Shown: positions 38,466 to 46,526 of the stretch, in pieces | Position numbering within the stretch: the stretch's first letter is position 1 | How the letters are laid out: each line of letters starts with the position of its first letter | DNA from: Massilia eurypsychrophila | GTDB lineage: Bacteria; Pseudomonadota; Gammaproteobacteria; Burkholderiales; Burkholderiaceae_D | Reading direction: 5' to 3' | Assembly: GCF_002760655.1 (NCBI RefSeq) | Contig: NZ_PDOC01000017.1 | Coordinates: 61,321 to 125,320, forward strand | Length of the DNA stretch: 64,000 nucleotides | Notes under the pieces: model-generated | The model's database searches: none | What the model was told of the DNA's origin: nothing | Seen by the model: the letters and a program-made list of their open reading frames with translations, nothing else | Position numbers and translations under genes: made by a program

Positions 38466-38547
38466 CGTTTGCGGTATTAATGGCGTCGGCGCGCCGTGCG
38501 GTGTCATAATGGAGGCATACCCACCTACGCAAAACCAGGAGCCTGCC

Positions 38548-38658
38548 ATGACCAAAGCACAAGACAACAAAAAAGAGACCAAGAAGGAACCGGCCAAGAC
38601 CATGAAGGAAAAGAAGGAAGCCAAGAAGGTCAAGAAAGAAGAGCGCTCGCGCCAGTAA
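38548..38658 (+). CDS. Lysine-rich 36-residue mini-protein
   Basis: ATG at 38548 follows AGGAG by six bases, and the frame encodes MTKAQDNKKETKKEPAKTMK and then EKKEAKKVKKEERSRQ. Nearly half the residues are Lys, mostly alternating with Glu, so the protein is expected to be disordered or a charged helix. The good ribosome-binding site, the composition and a gap of 16 bases to the next gene support a real gene. It could bind nucleic acid or a phosphate-rich partner; this is speculative. Confidence 0.6.
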   Translation: MTKAQDNKKETKKEPAKTMKEKKEAKKVKKEERSRQ

Positions 38659-38674
38659 TCGCGCCGCACGATCG

Positions 38675-39178
38675 ATGCGCCAGCACGCCGGCCCCGGAGC
38701 CACAGCAGCGCGCGCGGCCCTCGCCGCCGCGCTGCTGTGGCTCGCCGCGCCGCCGCTGGCCGGCGCCGGCCCGCTGCCGTCCACCTTCGGCCCGGTGATC
38801 GGCAATGCGGTGCTGTGCCGCAGCCACCTCGATAACGCCTATTTCTACTCCTACCTGTCGAGCGCTTTCGGCCCGTCCTACAAGCACGAGGGGGGCGCGT
38901 ACTGGTTCAAGACCGAGGGCACCTTGTGGGGCGCGACGGTCACCGACATCGTCGTCAGCGACGACACCAGCGAACTCGTATTCATCGGCGCGGTGACACT
39001 CGGTCCGCCCGACAAGCTCGAGGAAGCGATCCGCGCCGCCGTCGGCACCCGCCACCGCGCGCTGGACGGCTCGGCGTTCCCGGTGCGCGTGTCCGGCCCT
39101 GGCAGCCAGATCGTCTACTTCAACGACAAGTCGAAAATCTACTGCGCCAAGTACAAGCCGCTGCCGGTGGCGCGCTAG
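38675..39178 (+). CDS. Hypothetical secreted protein
   Basis: The 167-residue protein has a long Ala-rich signal peptide (to about residue 32, ending AGA). The mature part contains VIGNAVLCRSHLDNAYFYSYLSSAFGPSYKHEGGAYWFKTEG in pieces, VSDDTSELVFIGAVTLGPPDKLEEAI and a C-terminal IYCAKYKPLP. Two Cys (near 48 and 158) could form a disulfide in the periplasm. Its stop is 7 bases before gspA, so the two are probably in one operon and it may take part in the same envelope function. I do not recognise the family. Confidence 0.65.
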   Translation: MRQHAGPGATAARAALAAALLWLAAPPLAGAGPLPSTFGPVIGNAVLCRSHLDNAYFYSYLSSAFGPSYKHEGGAYWFKTEGTLWGATVTDIVVSDDTSELVFIGAVTLGPPDKLEEAIRAAVGTRHRALDGSAFPVRVSGPGSQIVYFNDKSKIYCAKYKPLPVAR

Positions 39179-39185
39179 GGAATCC

Positions 39186-40778
39186 ATGTACACGCAATAC
39201 TTTAATCTGAAGCAGCCGCCGTTTTCGATCGCGCCCGACCCGCGCTACCTGTTCATGAGCGAACGCCATCGCGAGGCGCTGGCGCACCTGCTGTACGGGG
39301 TGGGCAGCGGCGGCGGCTTTGTCCTGCTGACGGGCGAAATCGGCGCCGGCAAGACCACCGTTTGCCGCTGCTTCATGGAGCAGATCCCGGCCAACTGCAA
39401 GCTTGCCTACATTTTCAATCCGAAGCTGTCGGTCGAGGAACTGCTGCTGTCGATCTGCGACGAATTCGGCATCGTGCTGGCGGCGGCGGGCGCCGGCGCC
39501 GTCAGCGTCAAGAGCTATGTCGACGCCATCAACGGCTATCTGCTCGAGAGCCACGCGCAGGGCAAGAACAACGTGCTGGTGATCGACGAGGCGCAGAACC
39601 TGTCGGCCGACGTGCTCGAACAACTGCGCCTGCTGACCAACCTCGAAACGAGCGAGCGCAAGCTGCTGCAGATTATCCTGATCGGCCAGCCGGAGCTGCG
39701 CGCGATGCTGGCGCGACCCGAGCTCGAACAGCTGGCGCAGCGCGTCATCGCCCGCTATCACCTTGGCTCGCTGACCGAAAGCGAGACCGCCAGCTACGTC
39801 GCACATCGCCTGGCGGTGGCCGGCGCAGGGGCGGCGTCGCCGTTCCCGCGCGCGCTGATGGGCACGATCTACCGCCTCACCAAAGGCGTGCCGCGCCGGA
39901 TCAACCTGCTGTGCGACCGCGCGCTGCTCGGCGCCTATGTTGAAAACAGCAGCGTGGTCACGCGTTCCATCGTGCGCAAGGCGGCCGGCGAAGTGTTCGC
40001 CGTCGTGGCCGGCCCGCAGGCGCCGGCGCGCCGCTGGCCGCTGGTCGGCGCCGCGCTGCTGGCCGGCGCCGCCGTCAGCGCCGCCGCCGCATGGCAGCTG
40101 ATGCCGCAAAAATCCGCAGCGCCGCCGAACGTGGCGGCGAAGGCCGCGCCGGCGCCATTGGTCAAGACACCGGCGCCTGCCGTGACGCCTGCCTACGCCA
40201 GCAGCAGCGACGCGCTGCGCGAACTGGCCGGCCTGTGGGGCAAGCCGCTGCCGGCGGGCGAGCCTTGCCAGGCCGCGCTGAAGCTGAACCTGCGCTGCTA
40301 CCAGGGCAAGGGCAGCCTGTACGAACTGCGCCTGCTCGATCGTCCGGCCATCCTCTCGCTGCACGACGGCCGGCAAGTCGGCTATGCGGTGCTCACCGCG
40401 CTCGATGACAACACGGCGACGCTGCGCGTGAACGGCAAGCCGCACACGCTCGGCGTGGCGGCGCTGGCGGCGCGCTTCGACGGCGAGTTCACCACCTTCT
40501 GGACCGTGCCGCGCGGCTTTCGCGACCAGGTGGCGCTCGGCTTGAGCGGCCCGGACGTCGACTGGATCGGCGCGCGCCTGGCGCAGTTGAACGGCATCGC
40601 GGCGCCGCAAGCGGACCTGCCGCTGGACGCGCGCATGCGCAAGCTGCTGCGCGAATTCCAGACCGCGCAGCATTTGAAGGCCGACGGCGTTACCGGACCA
40701 CGCACGTGGATGCGGCTGTCGCAGATGAGCGGCGTGGCCGAACCGCGCCTGCTGGCGGCCAACGGGCAGGGGAAATAA
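39186..40778 (+). CDS. gspA: ExeA/GspA-type ATPase with peptidoglycan-binding domain
   Basis: The 530-residue protein starts YFNLKQPPFSIAPDPRYLFMS, the ExeA/GspA signature. Walker A is GEIGAGKTT near residue 51, Walker B is VLVIDEAQ near 130, and GQPELRAML follows. After a single membrane helix (about 280-300) the periplasmic part ends in a peptidoglycan-binding module with LDARMRKLLREFQTAQHLKADGVTGPRTWMRLSQMSG in parts. ExeA with ExeB helps the type II secretin pass the peptidoglycan. gspB follows one base after the stop. The rest of the gsp operon is not in this window, so the pair is an orphan here. Confidence 0.92.
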   Translation: MYTQYFNLKQPPFSIAPDPRYLFMSERHREALAHLLYGVGSGGGFVLLTGEIGAGKTTVCRCFMEQIPANCKLAYIFNPKLSVEELLLSICDEFGIVLAAAGAGAVSVKSYVDAINGYLLESHAQGKNNVLVIDEAQNLSADVLEQLRLLTNLETSERKLLQIILIGQPELRAMLARPELEQLAQRVIARYHLGSLTESETASYVAHRLAVAGAGAASPFPRALMGTIYRLTKGVPRRINLLCDRALLGAYVENSSVVTRSIVRKAAGEVFAVVAGPQAPARRWPLVGAALLAGAAVSAAAAWQLMPQKSAAPPNVAAKAAPAPLVKTPAPAVTPAYASSSDALRELAGLWGKPLPAGEPCQAALKLNLRCYQGKGSLYELRLLDRPAILSLHDGRQVGYAVLTALDDNTATLRVNGKPHTLGVAALAARFDGEFTTFWTVPRGFRDQVALGLSGPDVDWIGARLAQLNGIAAPQADLPLDARMRKLLREFQTAQHLKADGVTGPRTWMRLSQMSGVAEPRLLAANGQGK

Positions 40779-40779
40779 G

Positions 40780-41436
40780 ATGTCGTATATTCTGGAAGCG
40801 CTGAAGAAATCGCAGGCCGAACGCCAGTTGGGCAGCGCGCCGACGATCAACACGATTCCGGTCGGCGCGCCGCCGCAGGCCGATGGCCGGTCAAGCCGGC
40901 GGCCGGTCTGGATCGCGCTGTCGGCCGCCGCACTGGCGTTGGCGTTGGCGCTGCTGGCCTGGCGCCTGATGTCGCCTGCTCCTGCGCCGGCCGTAGGGGT
41001 GCTGGCCGCGACGCCGCCGCCGGTGGCAGCGGTCGTGGCGCCGCCGCCGGCGACCGCCGTCGTCGCGCCGCCGCTGGCTATGGTGCCGTCTTCTTCGCCG
41101 GAGCCGGCGCGGGCCGCTCCGCGTTCGCCACCGCCGGCCGCCGTGCCAGTGACCGCGCCGGCGCCCGCAAAGGCCGCCGCGCCGGCGCCGCCTGCCGCCG
41201 ACGACGAGCGCCTGCCGACACTGCGCGAGTTGCCCGAGGCGATCCAGCGCACGCTGCCGCCGCTGACCTTCGGCGGCTACATGTATTCGAAGAACCCGGC
41301 CGACCGCCTGCTGTTGATCGACAAGGCGCTGCGCCGCGAAGGCGAGGAGGTCGCTCCCGGGCTGGTGCTCGAAAAGCTGTTGCCGAAGGCGGCCGTCATG
41401 AATTTCAATGGATACCGCTATCGAGTCCCGTACTGA
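40780..41436 (+). CDS. gspB: General secretion pathway protein GspB
   Basis: The 218-residue protein begins [19 protein letters not shown], the conserved cytoplasmic start of GspB/ExeB. A membrane helix (about 44-62) and a long Ala/Pro-rich periplasmic linker (about 65-140) follow. The C-terminal domain has [31 protein letters not shown] and [22 protein letters not shown], typical of the GspB C-terminal region. It partners with the ATPase GspA. Its last 29 bases overlap the mobB start in another frame. Confidence 0.9.
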   Translation: MSYILEALKKSQAERQLGSAPTINTIPVGAPPQADGRSSRRPVWIALSAAALALALALLAWRLMSPAPAPAVGVLAATPPPVAAVVAPPPATAVVAPPLAMVPSSSPEPARAAPRSPPPAAVPVTAPAPAKAAAPAPPAADDERLPTLRELPEAIQRTLPPLTFGGYMYSKNPADRLLLIDKALRREGEEVAPGLVLEKLLPKAAVMNFNGYRYRVPY

Positions 41437-41944
41437 TCCCATCCTCGGCGTGGTCGGCTGGTCCGGCAGCGGCAAGACGACGCTGCTGGAATACCTGATC
41501 GCGCAGCTGGCCGCGCGCGGCCTGCGCGTCAACGTCATCAAGCATAGCCACCACGATGTGCTGCTCGAACCGCCGCGCAAGGACAGCGCGCGCCTGCGCC
41601 TGGCCGGCGCCGCCGAGGTGATGCTGGCGTCACCGTTCCGCTTGTCGGTCGTGCGCGAACTGCGCGGGGCCGCCGAGCCGACGCTGGCCGAGCTGGTGAC
41701 GCGCCTTGCGCCGGCCGACCTGACCCTGGTCGAAGGCTACAAGTGGGAAGCGATCGACAAACTGGAAGTGTACCGGCCCGCGCTGGGCAAGCCGGCGCTG
41801 TTCATGGACGATGCAAACGTTGTCGCCGTGGCATCGGATGCGCCGCGGCCGGCGGCGGCGCCGGCGCAGTTGTGCTGGCTGGACCTGAACCGGCCCGACC
41901 AGGTGCTGGAGTGGCTTACTGCATTTGTTGCCGCTCGATCCTAA
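41408..41944 (+). CDS. mobB: Molybdopterin-guanine dinucleotide biosynthesis adaptor MobB
   Basis: The 178-residue protein has the P-loop [18 protein letters not shown] and continues [35 protein letters not shown], the MobB pattern. [19 protein letters not shown] is the second conserved motif. MobB binds GTP and helps MobA attach GMP to molybdopterin. It starts inside the 3' end of gspB, an overlap of 29 bases. This is unusual since the two systems are functionally unrelated. No other molybdenum cofactor gene lies in the window. Confidence 0.92.
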   Translation: MDTAIESRTDPILGVVGWSGSGKTTLLEYLIAQLAARGLRVNVIKHSHHDVLLEPPRKDSARLRLAGAAEVMLASPFRLSVVRELRGAAEPTLAELVTRLAPADLTLVEGYKWEAIDKLEVYRPALGKPALFMDDANVVAVASDAPRPAAAPAQLCWLDLNRPDQVLEWLTAFVAARS

Positions 41945-41998
41945 AGTTTCCGCAACGGCGTCCGTTAAGTATGGATAGCCCATCAAACGGAGACTGAC

Positions 41999-42199
41999 AT
42001 GGATATTGCAGGAATGGCCAAACTGGCAAGCAGTATTGCCGAAACCGGCACCAAGCAGGAAGTCGGCATCGCCGTCCTGAAGAAGGCGCAGCAGATTGAA
42101 AGCTCGACAGCGACTCAGCTGATCAACTCGATCACGGCGGTGCCGGCCCCGCAAAACCTGCCTGCTCACCTGGGCAGCAAGATCAACACCACTGCCTGA
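41999..42199 (+). CDS. YjfB-like putative motility protein
   Basis: The 66-residue protein has IAGMAKLASSIAETGTKQEVGIAVLKKAQQIE followed by a Thr/Ala/Asn-rich end, the layout of the YjfB family (PF14070), small proteins linked to motility in proteobacteria and firmicutes. There is no signal peptide. CGGAGACTGAC precedes the ATG. A strong terminator at 42221-42254 follows. A flagellar function is inferred from the family name, not from its neighbours, although a FliT-like gene lies 4 kb away. Confidence 0.7.
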   Translation: MDIAGMAKLASSIAETGTKQEVGIAVLKKAQQIESSTATQLINSITAVPAPQNLPAHLGSKINTTA

Positions 42200-42220
42200 T
42201 CACAGACACGCAGCATCGAA

Positions 42221-42254
42221 GCCGGCGCTTTCCATTGGAAGCGCCGGCTTTTTT
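42221..42254 (+). terminator. Rho-independent terminator after YjfB gene
   Basis: GCCGGCGCTT (42221-42230) and the arm GGAAGCGCCGGC (42237-42248) form a 12-pair stem with one bulged base, followed by T6 (42249-42254). This is a strong terminator on the plus strand. Confidence 0.85.
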
Positions 42255-42343
42255 ATGGCCAGTCGCGCTGCTGGCGAGAAACCCATGTCGGGAATTGAAA
42301 ACGGCGCCGCCAAGGCGTCGTGCGGCCCAGCAAGTGCCGGATT

Positions 42344-42628
42344 TCAGTGGAATGCGCGGAACACGCGCGCTTCGCCGCTGTTGTCGCCGTGGCAGGCGCT
42401 TTTTGCCTCGGCGGCAAGAATCATGCGTTCGAGCTGGGCGTCCTCAAAACGGGCCAGCTCTGCGGTCGCCGCCGACAGCGCCAGCGCCAGCTTGGCGCGC
42501 GCGCTCTGGTACAGCTGGCTGGTGTACTGATCGGTATTTTTCAGCAGCTCTTCGGCGTTATCAATCACCAGGCGCAAGTCGCCGATGAGTCGTTGCTGGG
42601 TTTGCGGGCTGTGTTCGGGCCTATTCAT
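42344..42628 (-). CDS. ElaB/YqjD-like (DUF883-type) protein without membrane anchor
   Basis: The 94-residue protein contains RLIGDLRLVIDNAEELLKNTDQYTSQLYQSARAKLALALSAATAELAR, in its main helical part, which matches the soluble helical portion of ElaB/YqjD proteins. In the normal family a C-terminal YVRxNPW segment and a membrane helix with GxxxG anchor it and contact ribosomes. Here the sequence instead ends AEAKSACHGDNSGEARVFRAFH with no hydrophobic helix. AAGGTG precedes the ATG. It may be a diverged soluble relative or a remnant whose anchor was lost. Confidence 0.65.
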   Translation of the reverse strand: MNRPEHSPQTQQRLIGDLRLVIDNAEELLKNTDQYTSQLYQSARAKLALALSAATAELARFEDAQLERMILAAEAKSACHGDNSGEARVFRAFH

Positions 42629-42756
42629 GGCGGTCACCTTAGGGGCAGGTTGATCACGTCTTATGATATAAGCAAGCAAGCCCAGGTCATTTTGTGTCCG
42701 CGCAAATGACAGGAACCGCTCGCCTGCGTTTTACCTTTGTACTGCCGCCGCGCATG

Positions 42757-42990
42757 TCAGGCCCCGCCGGCATTTCCGGCAATCACGCTAATCCGCACAT
42801 CGCCCACGCTGACGGTCTGGCCGGCGCGGATTTTCGCGGTCTTGCGCAACTCCTTCTTGCCGTCGACCGAGACCGCGCCGCTGGCAACGAGGTTCTTGCC
42901 GGCGCCGCCGCTGTCGACCAGGCCGGATAACTTCAGCAGCTGGTTGACCTCGACAAATTCGGAATTCAGTTCGAAAGTAAGTTTTTGCAT
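42757..42990 (-). CDS. S4-domain RNA-binding protein (YbcJ-like)
   Basis: The 77-residue protein is a single S4 domain: FVEVNQLLKLSGLVDSGGAGKNLVASGAVSVDGKKELRKTAKIRAGQTVSVGD covers most of it. The Gly-rich turn and Lys/Arg residues match the YbcJ family, thought to bind structured RNA. It is preceded on the same strand by fumC, 63 bases away. The role in this genus is unknown. Confidence 0.85.
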   Translation of the reverse strand: MQKLTFELNSEFVEVNQLLKLSGLVDSGGAGKNLVASGAVSVDGKKELRKTAKIRAGQTVSVGDVRISVIAGNAGGA

Positions 42991-43053
42991 CTTATCCTTG
43001 TAAAGTTTAATTGATGGTTCGATAACGCACAGTGTGCGGCAAGCGCCGAAATT

Positions 43054-44448
43054 TTATCCCAGCGCGGGCCGGGTCATCTCCAGCGGCACGATCCACTGGT
43101 CGAATTGCTGCTCGGTCACAAAGCCCAGCTGCAACGCCGCTTGTTTCAGCGTGGTGCCTTCGTGCTGCGCCAGTTTGGCAATCTGCGCGGCGCGGTCGTA
43201 GCCGATGTGCGGCGCGAGCGCGGTGACCAGCATCAGCGAGCGTTCCATCAGCTCGGCGATGCGGGCGCGGTTCGGCTCGATGCCGTGGGCACAGTGATCG
43301 TCGAACGAGCGCATGCCGTCGGCTAGCAGGCGCGCGCTTTGCAGGAAATTGTGCGCGATCATCGGCTTGAAGACGTTCAGCTCAAAGTTGCCGGAAGCGC
43401 CGCCAATGGTGATGGCGACGTCGTTGCCAAACACCTGGCAGCACAGCATCGTCAGCGCCTCGCACTGGGTCGGGTTGACCTTGCCCGGCATGATGGAGCT
43501 GCCCGGCTCGTTTTCCGGGATGGTGATTTCGCCCAGCCCGGAGCGCGGTCCCGATGCCATCCAGCGCACGTCGTTGGCAATTTTCATCAGCGCGGTGGCC
43601 AGCGTTTTCATGGCGCCATGCACCGCCACCAGCGCGTCGTGGCCAGCCAGCGCGGCAAACTTGTTCGGCGCCGTCTTGAACTGCAGGCCGGTGCGCGAGG
43701 CCAGTTCGGCCGCGATACGGTTGGCAAAATCGGGATGGGCGTTCAGGCCGGTGCCGACCGCGGTGCCGCCGGCGGCCAGCAGCAGCAGGCCGGGCAGGGC
43801 GCCGCGGATCAGTTGCTCGGCATACTCGAGCTGGGCGACGTAGCCGGAAAACTCCTGTCCCAAGGTCAGCGGCGTGGCGTCCTGCAGGTGAGTGCGGCCG
43901 ATCTTGACGATGTCGGCGAAATCGCGCGCCTTGCCTTCGAACGTGGCGCGCAGCTTGGCCAGCGCCGGCAGCAGCGCCTGCGCCACCGCGCCCGCCGCCG
44001 CCACGTGCATTGCCGTCGGGAAGATGTCGTTCGACGACTGGCCCAGGTTGACCTGGTCGTTCGGATGCAGCAGGCGGCCTTCGCCGCGCGCGCCGTTCAT
44101 CAGCTCGGAGCCGCGGTTGGCCAGCACTTCGTTCATGTTCATGTTGGTCTGGGTGCCGGAGCCGGTTTGCCAGACGGCCAGCGGAAACTCGTCCGGATGC
44201 TGCCCGGCGAGCACTTCGTCGGCGGCGCCGATGATGGCGGCGGCCTGTTCGCCCTTGAGCAGGCCGAGCGAACGGTTCACGGCGGCCGCGGCGCGCTTGA
44301 CCTGGGCCAGTGCGGCGATCAGTTCGGGCGCCATCCGCTCCGACGAAATATGGAAGTGTTCGAGCGAGCGCTGGGTTTGCGCCCCCCATAAACGCCCGGA
44401 AGGCACTTCGATCGGCCCGAAACTGTCCTTTTCGATTCTGCTTTCCAT
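43054..44448 (-). CDS. fumC: Fumarate hydratase class II
   Basis: The 464-residue enzyme has the aspartase/fumarase signature [17 protein letters not shown], the N-terminal [52 protein letters not shown] and [20 protein letters not shown]. These supply the substrate and catalytic residues for fumarate to L-malate conversion. Class II enzymes are iron-free and oxygen-stable. The length and start are normal. Confidence 0.97.
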   Translation of the reverse strand: MESRIEKDSFGPIEVPSGRLWGAQTQRSLEHFHISSERMAPELIAALAQVKRAAAAVNRSLGLLKGEQAAAIIGAADEVLAGQHPDEFPLAVWQTGSGTQTNMNMNEVLANRGSELMNGARGEGRLLHPNDQVNLGQSSNDIFPTAMHVAAAGAVAQALLPALAKLRATFEGKARDFADIVKIGRTHLQDATPLTLGQEFSGYVAQLEYAEQLIRGALPGLLLLAAGGTAVGTGLNAHPDFANRIAAELASRTGLQFKTAPNKFAALAGHDALVAVHGAMKTLATALMKIANDVRWMASGPRSGLGEITIPENEPGSSIMPGKVNPTQCEALTMLCCQVFGNDVAITIGGASGNFELNVFKPMIAHNFLQSARLLADGMRSFDDHCAHGIEPNRARIAELMERSLMLVTALAPHIGYDRAAQIAKLAQHEGTTLKQAALQLGFVTEQQFDQWIVPLEMTRPALG

Positions 44449-44566
44449 GCGGGATTCCTGTTCTTGGTGAGGATAGTATTAAAGAGTTTACTCCAACGCT
44501 CCGTTAACGACGCTGGGGGTGCCGATTTTGACATCCAACAATTACCAGTCGATCGAGTCCAACTAT

Positions 44567-45601
44567 ATGCGTCAACGCCATTACGCCGTCCTTGCCTTTC
44601 TTGCCCTGCTCGCCTCCGCGGGCGCGCATTCGGTCGAGCTGGGAGAGGCGCGGGTGCGCTCGTACATCGGCCAGCCCTTGTCGGCCGACATCGAGCTCAA
44701 CGGGATGGAGAACGACTTGGCGCCGGTGCAGGCGGCGTTGGCGGACAAGGACGTCTACCGCGGCGCGAACATCGCCATGCATCCGGCTTTGAGCGGGGCG
44801 AGCATTTCGGTCATCCAGCGCGAGGGCAAGCGCTACCTGCGCATTTCCTCGCCGCGGCGGGTTGAGTCCGACCTGGTCAATGTGTTTTTCGAGCTGACCG
44901 AAAACGGCCAGCGCTCGGTACGCCAGGTGAGCTTGTGGCTGAAGGTCGATCCGAGCCCTGCGCCGCCGCCGGCGCCAGTTGCGGCAAAACCAGCGGCAGA
45001 GGTGATGGCGGCGGCAGCGCCCGTGGCGCGCATCGCGAAGCCCGTGCCGCCGCCGGTCGCGCCTGCCGTAGCTGGGGCGGCTCCACTGCCGGTGCGTGCG
45101 CCGGTTATCGCGCCGATCCTGCGCGCCGCGCCAGCGGTCGCGCCGGTCGCCTGCGTCGCACAGTTCAGTGCCGCCCAGATCGCTAGCTGTACCGCGCTCG
45201 ACGCCAAGAACGCCGCCCTGAATACCCAGATTCTCGATCTGGAAGAGAAAGTCAAGCGCCTGACGGTGGCGATGCAGGCCGGCGCCCTGGTGCCGGCCGT
45301 GGCCGCGCCCGCAGTGGCGAAGGCTGCGCCAAAGCCGCTGCCGTCCAAGCTGACCCCGATGGGGGCGGCGCAGGCCAAGCCGGCCGGCTCGACGCCGTGG
45401 TTGTTCATCGGTATTGCGAGCGCGGTCGTGTTCGCGGTGATCGGCTTGCTGTTACTGTTACTGACACGCAAGCGCAAGGGGACCAAGGTCAAGCCAACGG
45501 CGAAGGTCGGCCTGGGCTTCATCGCCAGCGTCAAGAACCGGCTGCTGCCGGCCAAAAACGATTCCAGCCTGACCACTGCCGAAGAACCCGCCGCAGGATA
45601 A
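44567..45601 (+). CDS. FimV-like inner-membrane protein without LysM domain
   Basis: The 344-residue protein has a signal peptide (about 1-22). The FimV N-terminal domain follows: VELGEARVRSYIGQPLSADIEL, then YLRISSPRRVESDLVNVFFELTENGQRSVRQVSLWLKVDP. After an Ala/Pro-rich linker there is a short coiled coil (ALNTQILDLEEKVKRLTVAM, about 220-240). A membrane helix (about 280-300) is followed by a basic tail. Classical FimV has a LysM domain and a long TPR C-terminus; both are absent. It may be a shortened polarity or peptidoglycan-linked factor. A GTG at 44519 would lengthen the N-terminus but spoil the signal peptide. Confidence 0.78.
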   Translation: MRQRHYAVLAFLALLASAGAHSVELGEARVRSYIGQPLSADIELNGMENDLAPVQAALADKDVYRGANIAMHPALSGASISVIQREGKRYLRISSPRRVESDLVNVFFELTENGQRSVRQVSLWLKVDPSPAPPPAPVAAKPAAEVMAAAAPVARIAKPVPPPVAPAVAGAAPLPVRAPVIAPILRAAPAVAPVACVAQFSAAQIASCTALDAKNAALNTQILDLEEKVKRLTVAMQAGALVPAVAAPAVAKAAPKPLPSKLTPMGAAQAKPAGSTPWLFIGIASAVVFAVIGLLLLLLTRKRKGTKVKPTAKVGLGFIASVKNRLLPAKNDSSLTTAEEPAAG

Positions 45602-45680
45602 TTTTTAGGAAATGTTGCAAAAAAGGGAGGGGTGCACACGCTTGTCTACACAAGCTTGCTTTTTGCGCTATACTAATTTC

Positions 45681-45935
45681 CGTGCTCCTGAGGGATCACA
45701 AAAAACGGGGCCAGGATCTGGCGCAGCCACCAACGATAGTGTGGCGCGGCAAGCAGATGAACGTTGAAGAAACGCCTGTCCCGGAAGCGGTCTGTTGGGC
45801 CAACGATGTGCTCGCGGACGCCGGATGCAACCGGCACGAGGCGACACCAGGAGATACCTGGTGTTCGCTCTCCCCCATTCAGCGGGGTCCACCAGGAACC
45901 GGCATAAAAAAAGCGCCCCGCGGGGCGCTTTTTTT
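45681..45935 (+). ncRNA. Candidate structured small RNA between FimV-like and FliT-like genes
   Basis: The 347-base gap 45602-45948 contains no convincing gene. TATACT (45669-45674) is a likely -10 and the hairpin-T7 at 45906-45935 a terminator, defining a transcript of about 255 bases. Inside are consecutive potential helices: GCCAG-GAT-CTGGC, GCCAC-loop-GTGGC, GTTGG/CCAAC, CTCG-GCCGG-loop-CCGGC-CGAG, and an 11-pair hairpin at 45841-45868 (arms GCGACACCAGG and CCTGGTGTTCGC with one bulge). I do not recognise it as 6S, tmRNA, SRP or RNase P RNA. A perfect IR, GCTTGT-CTAC-ACAAGC (45640-45655), lies upstream of the promoter. It may also be a leader or repeat-type sequence. Confidence 0.4.
45906..45935. 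terminator. Bidirectional Rho-independent terminator
   Basis: A7 (45906-45912), the self-complementary GCGCCCCG/CGGGGCGC (45913-45928) and T7 (45929-45935). It can end transcription on both strands: the candidate small RNA on plus and the FliT-like gene on minus (stop at 45949). Confidence 0.85.
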
Positions 45936-45948
45936 ATGGATCGAATGC

Positions 45949-46230
45949 TTAGTGTGCGGACATCGCTTTTTCCAGCTTGCCCATCCATGGCTCGGTCACG
46001 TCGCGGATTGCGCGGTCGTTGGCCATGATCTGCTTGAGCAGGTCGATCTTGCGCATCCGTGGCGCACCCGACAGGGCAGGGACGCCGCTGTCGATGGCCG
46101 AGGCGTGGCTGGCGCACTGCTTTTCCATGTTGGAAAACGCGTTCCAGTCACCTGCCTGTGCTGCCAGCGACATCTTGGCTGTTAGACCTGCAAGGTTTTC
46201 GTACATCGAGAGAACGTCGTTGGATGTCAT
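45949..46230 (-). CDS. FliT-like flagellar protein
   Basis: The 93-residue helical protein contains NDVLSMYENLAGLTAKMSLAAQAGDWNAFSNMEKQCASHASAI and RKIDLLKQIMANDRAIRDVTEPWMGKLEKAM. The DW-x5-ME-x-Q pattern and the final WMGKLE match FliT proteins, chaperones for the filament cap FliD and regulators of FlhDC. No fliD or fliS gene is in the window, so it is an isolated copy. It ends at a shared terminator. The region upstream (46231-46526) holds an AT-rich stretch near 46300-46345 and no gene. Confidence 0.68.
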   Translation of the reverse strand: MTSNDVLSMYENLAGLTAKMSLAAQAGDWNAFSNMEKQCASHASAIDSGVPALSGAPRMRKIDLLKQIMANDRAIRDVTEPWMGKLEKAMSAH

Positions 46231-46526
46231 CGTTACACCAGCTAAAAAATTTGAGCGGATCACCGCGTGTCCCTACATAACGGTGCGCCTGAGCAGAACT
46301 TTAGGTTTTTTTTGAAAATATTCAAAAAATTATTTCAATTTGTTACCCGTTAAAGAAACATTGAGGAATTCGCCACGCCGGTGAAAGTGCCATTCCGCGG
46401 TTTCGACGTTCTGCCCCATGTTTTTGCAGTTCGTCGCATTTGCCGCCCGGCGCCGCCGCGCTTTCACTACAGTGCATGCTCGGCGCGTACGCCACCGTCA
46501 TCGACCAGAATAAGAAAAGGACATTC

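Noticed and set aside
45681..45935. 6S RNA, tmRNA, SRP RNA or RNase P RNA
   Set aside because: None of the conserved sequence blocks that I know for these RNAs could be found, so no class was assigned.
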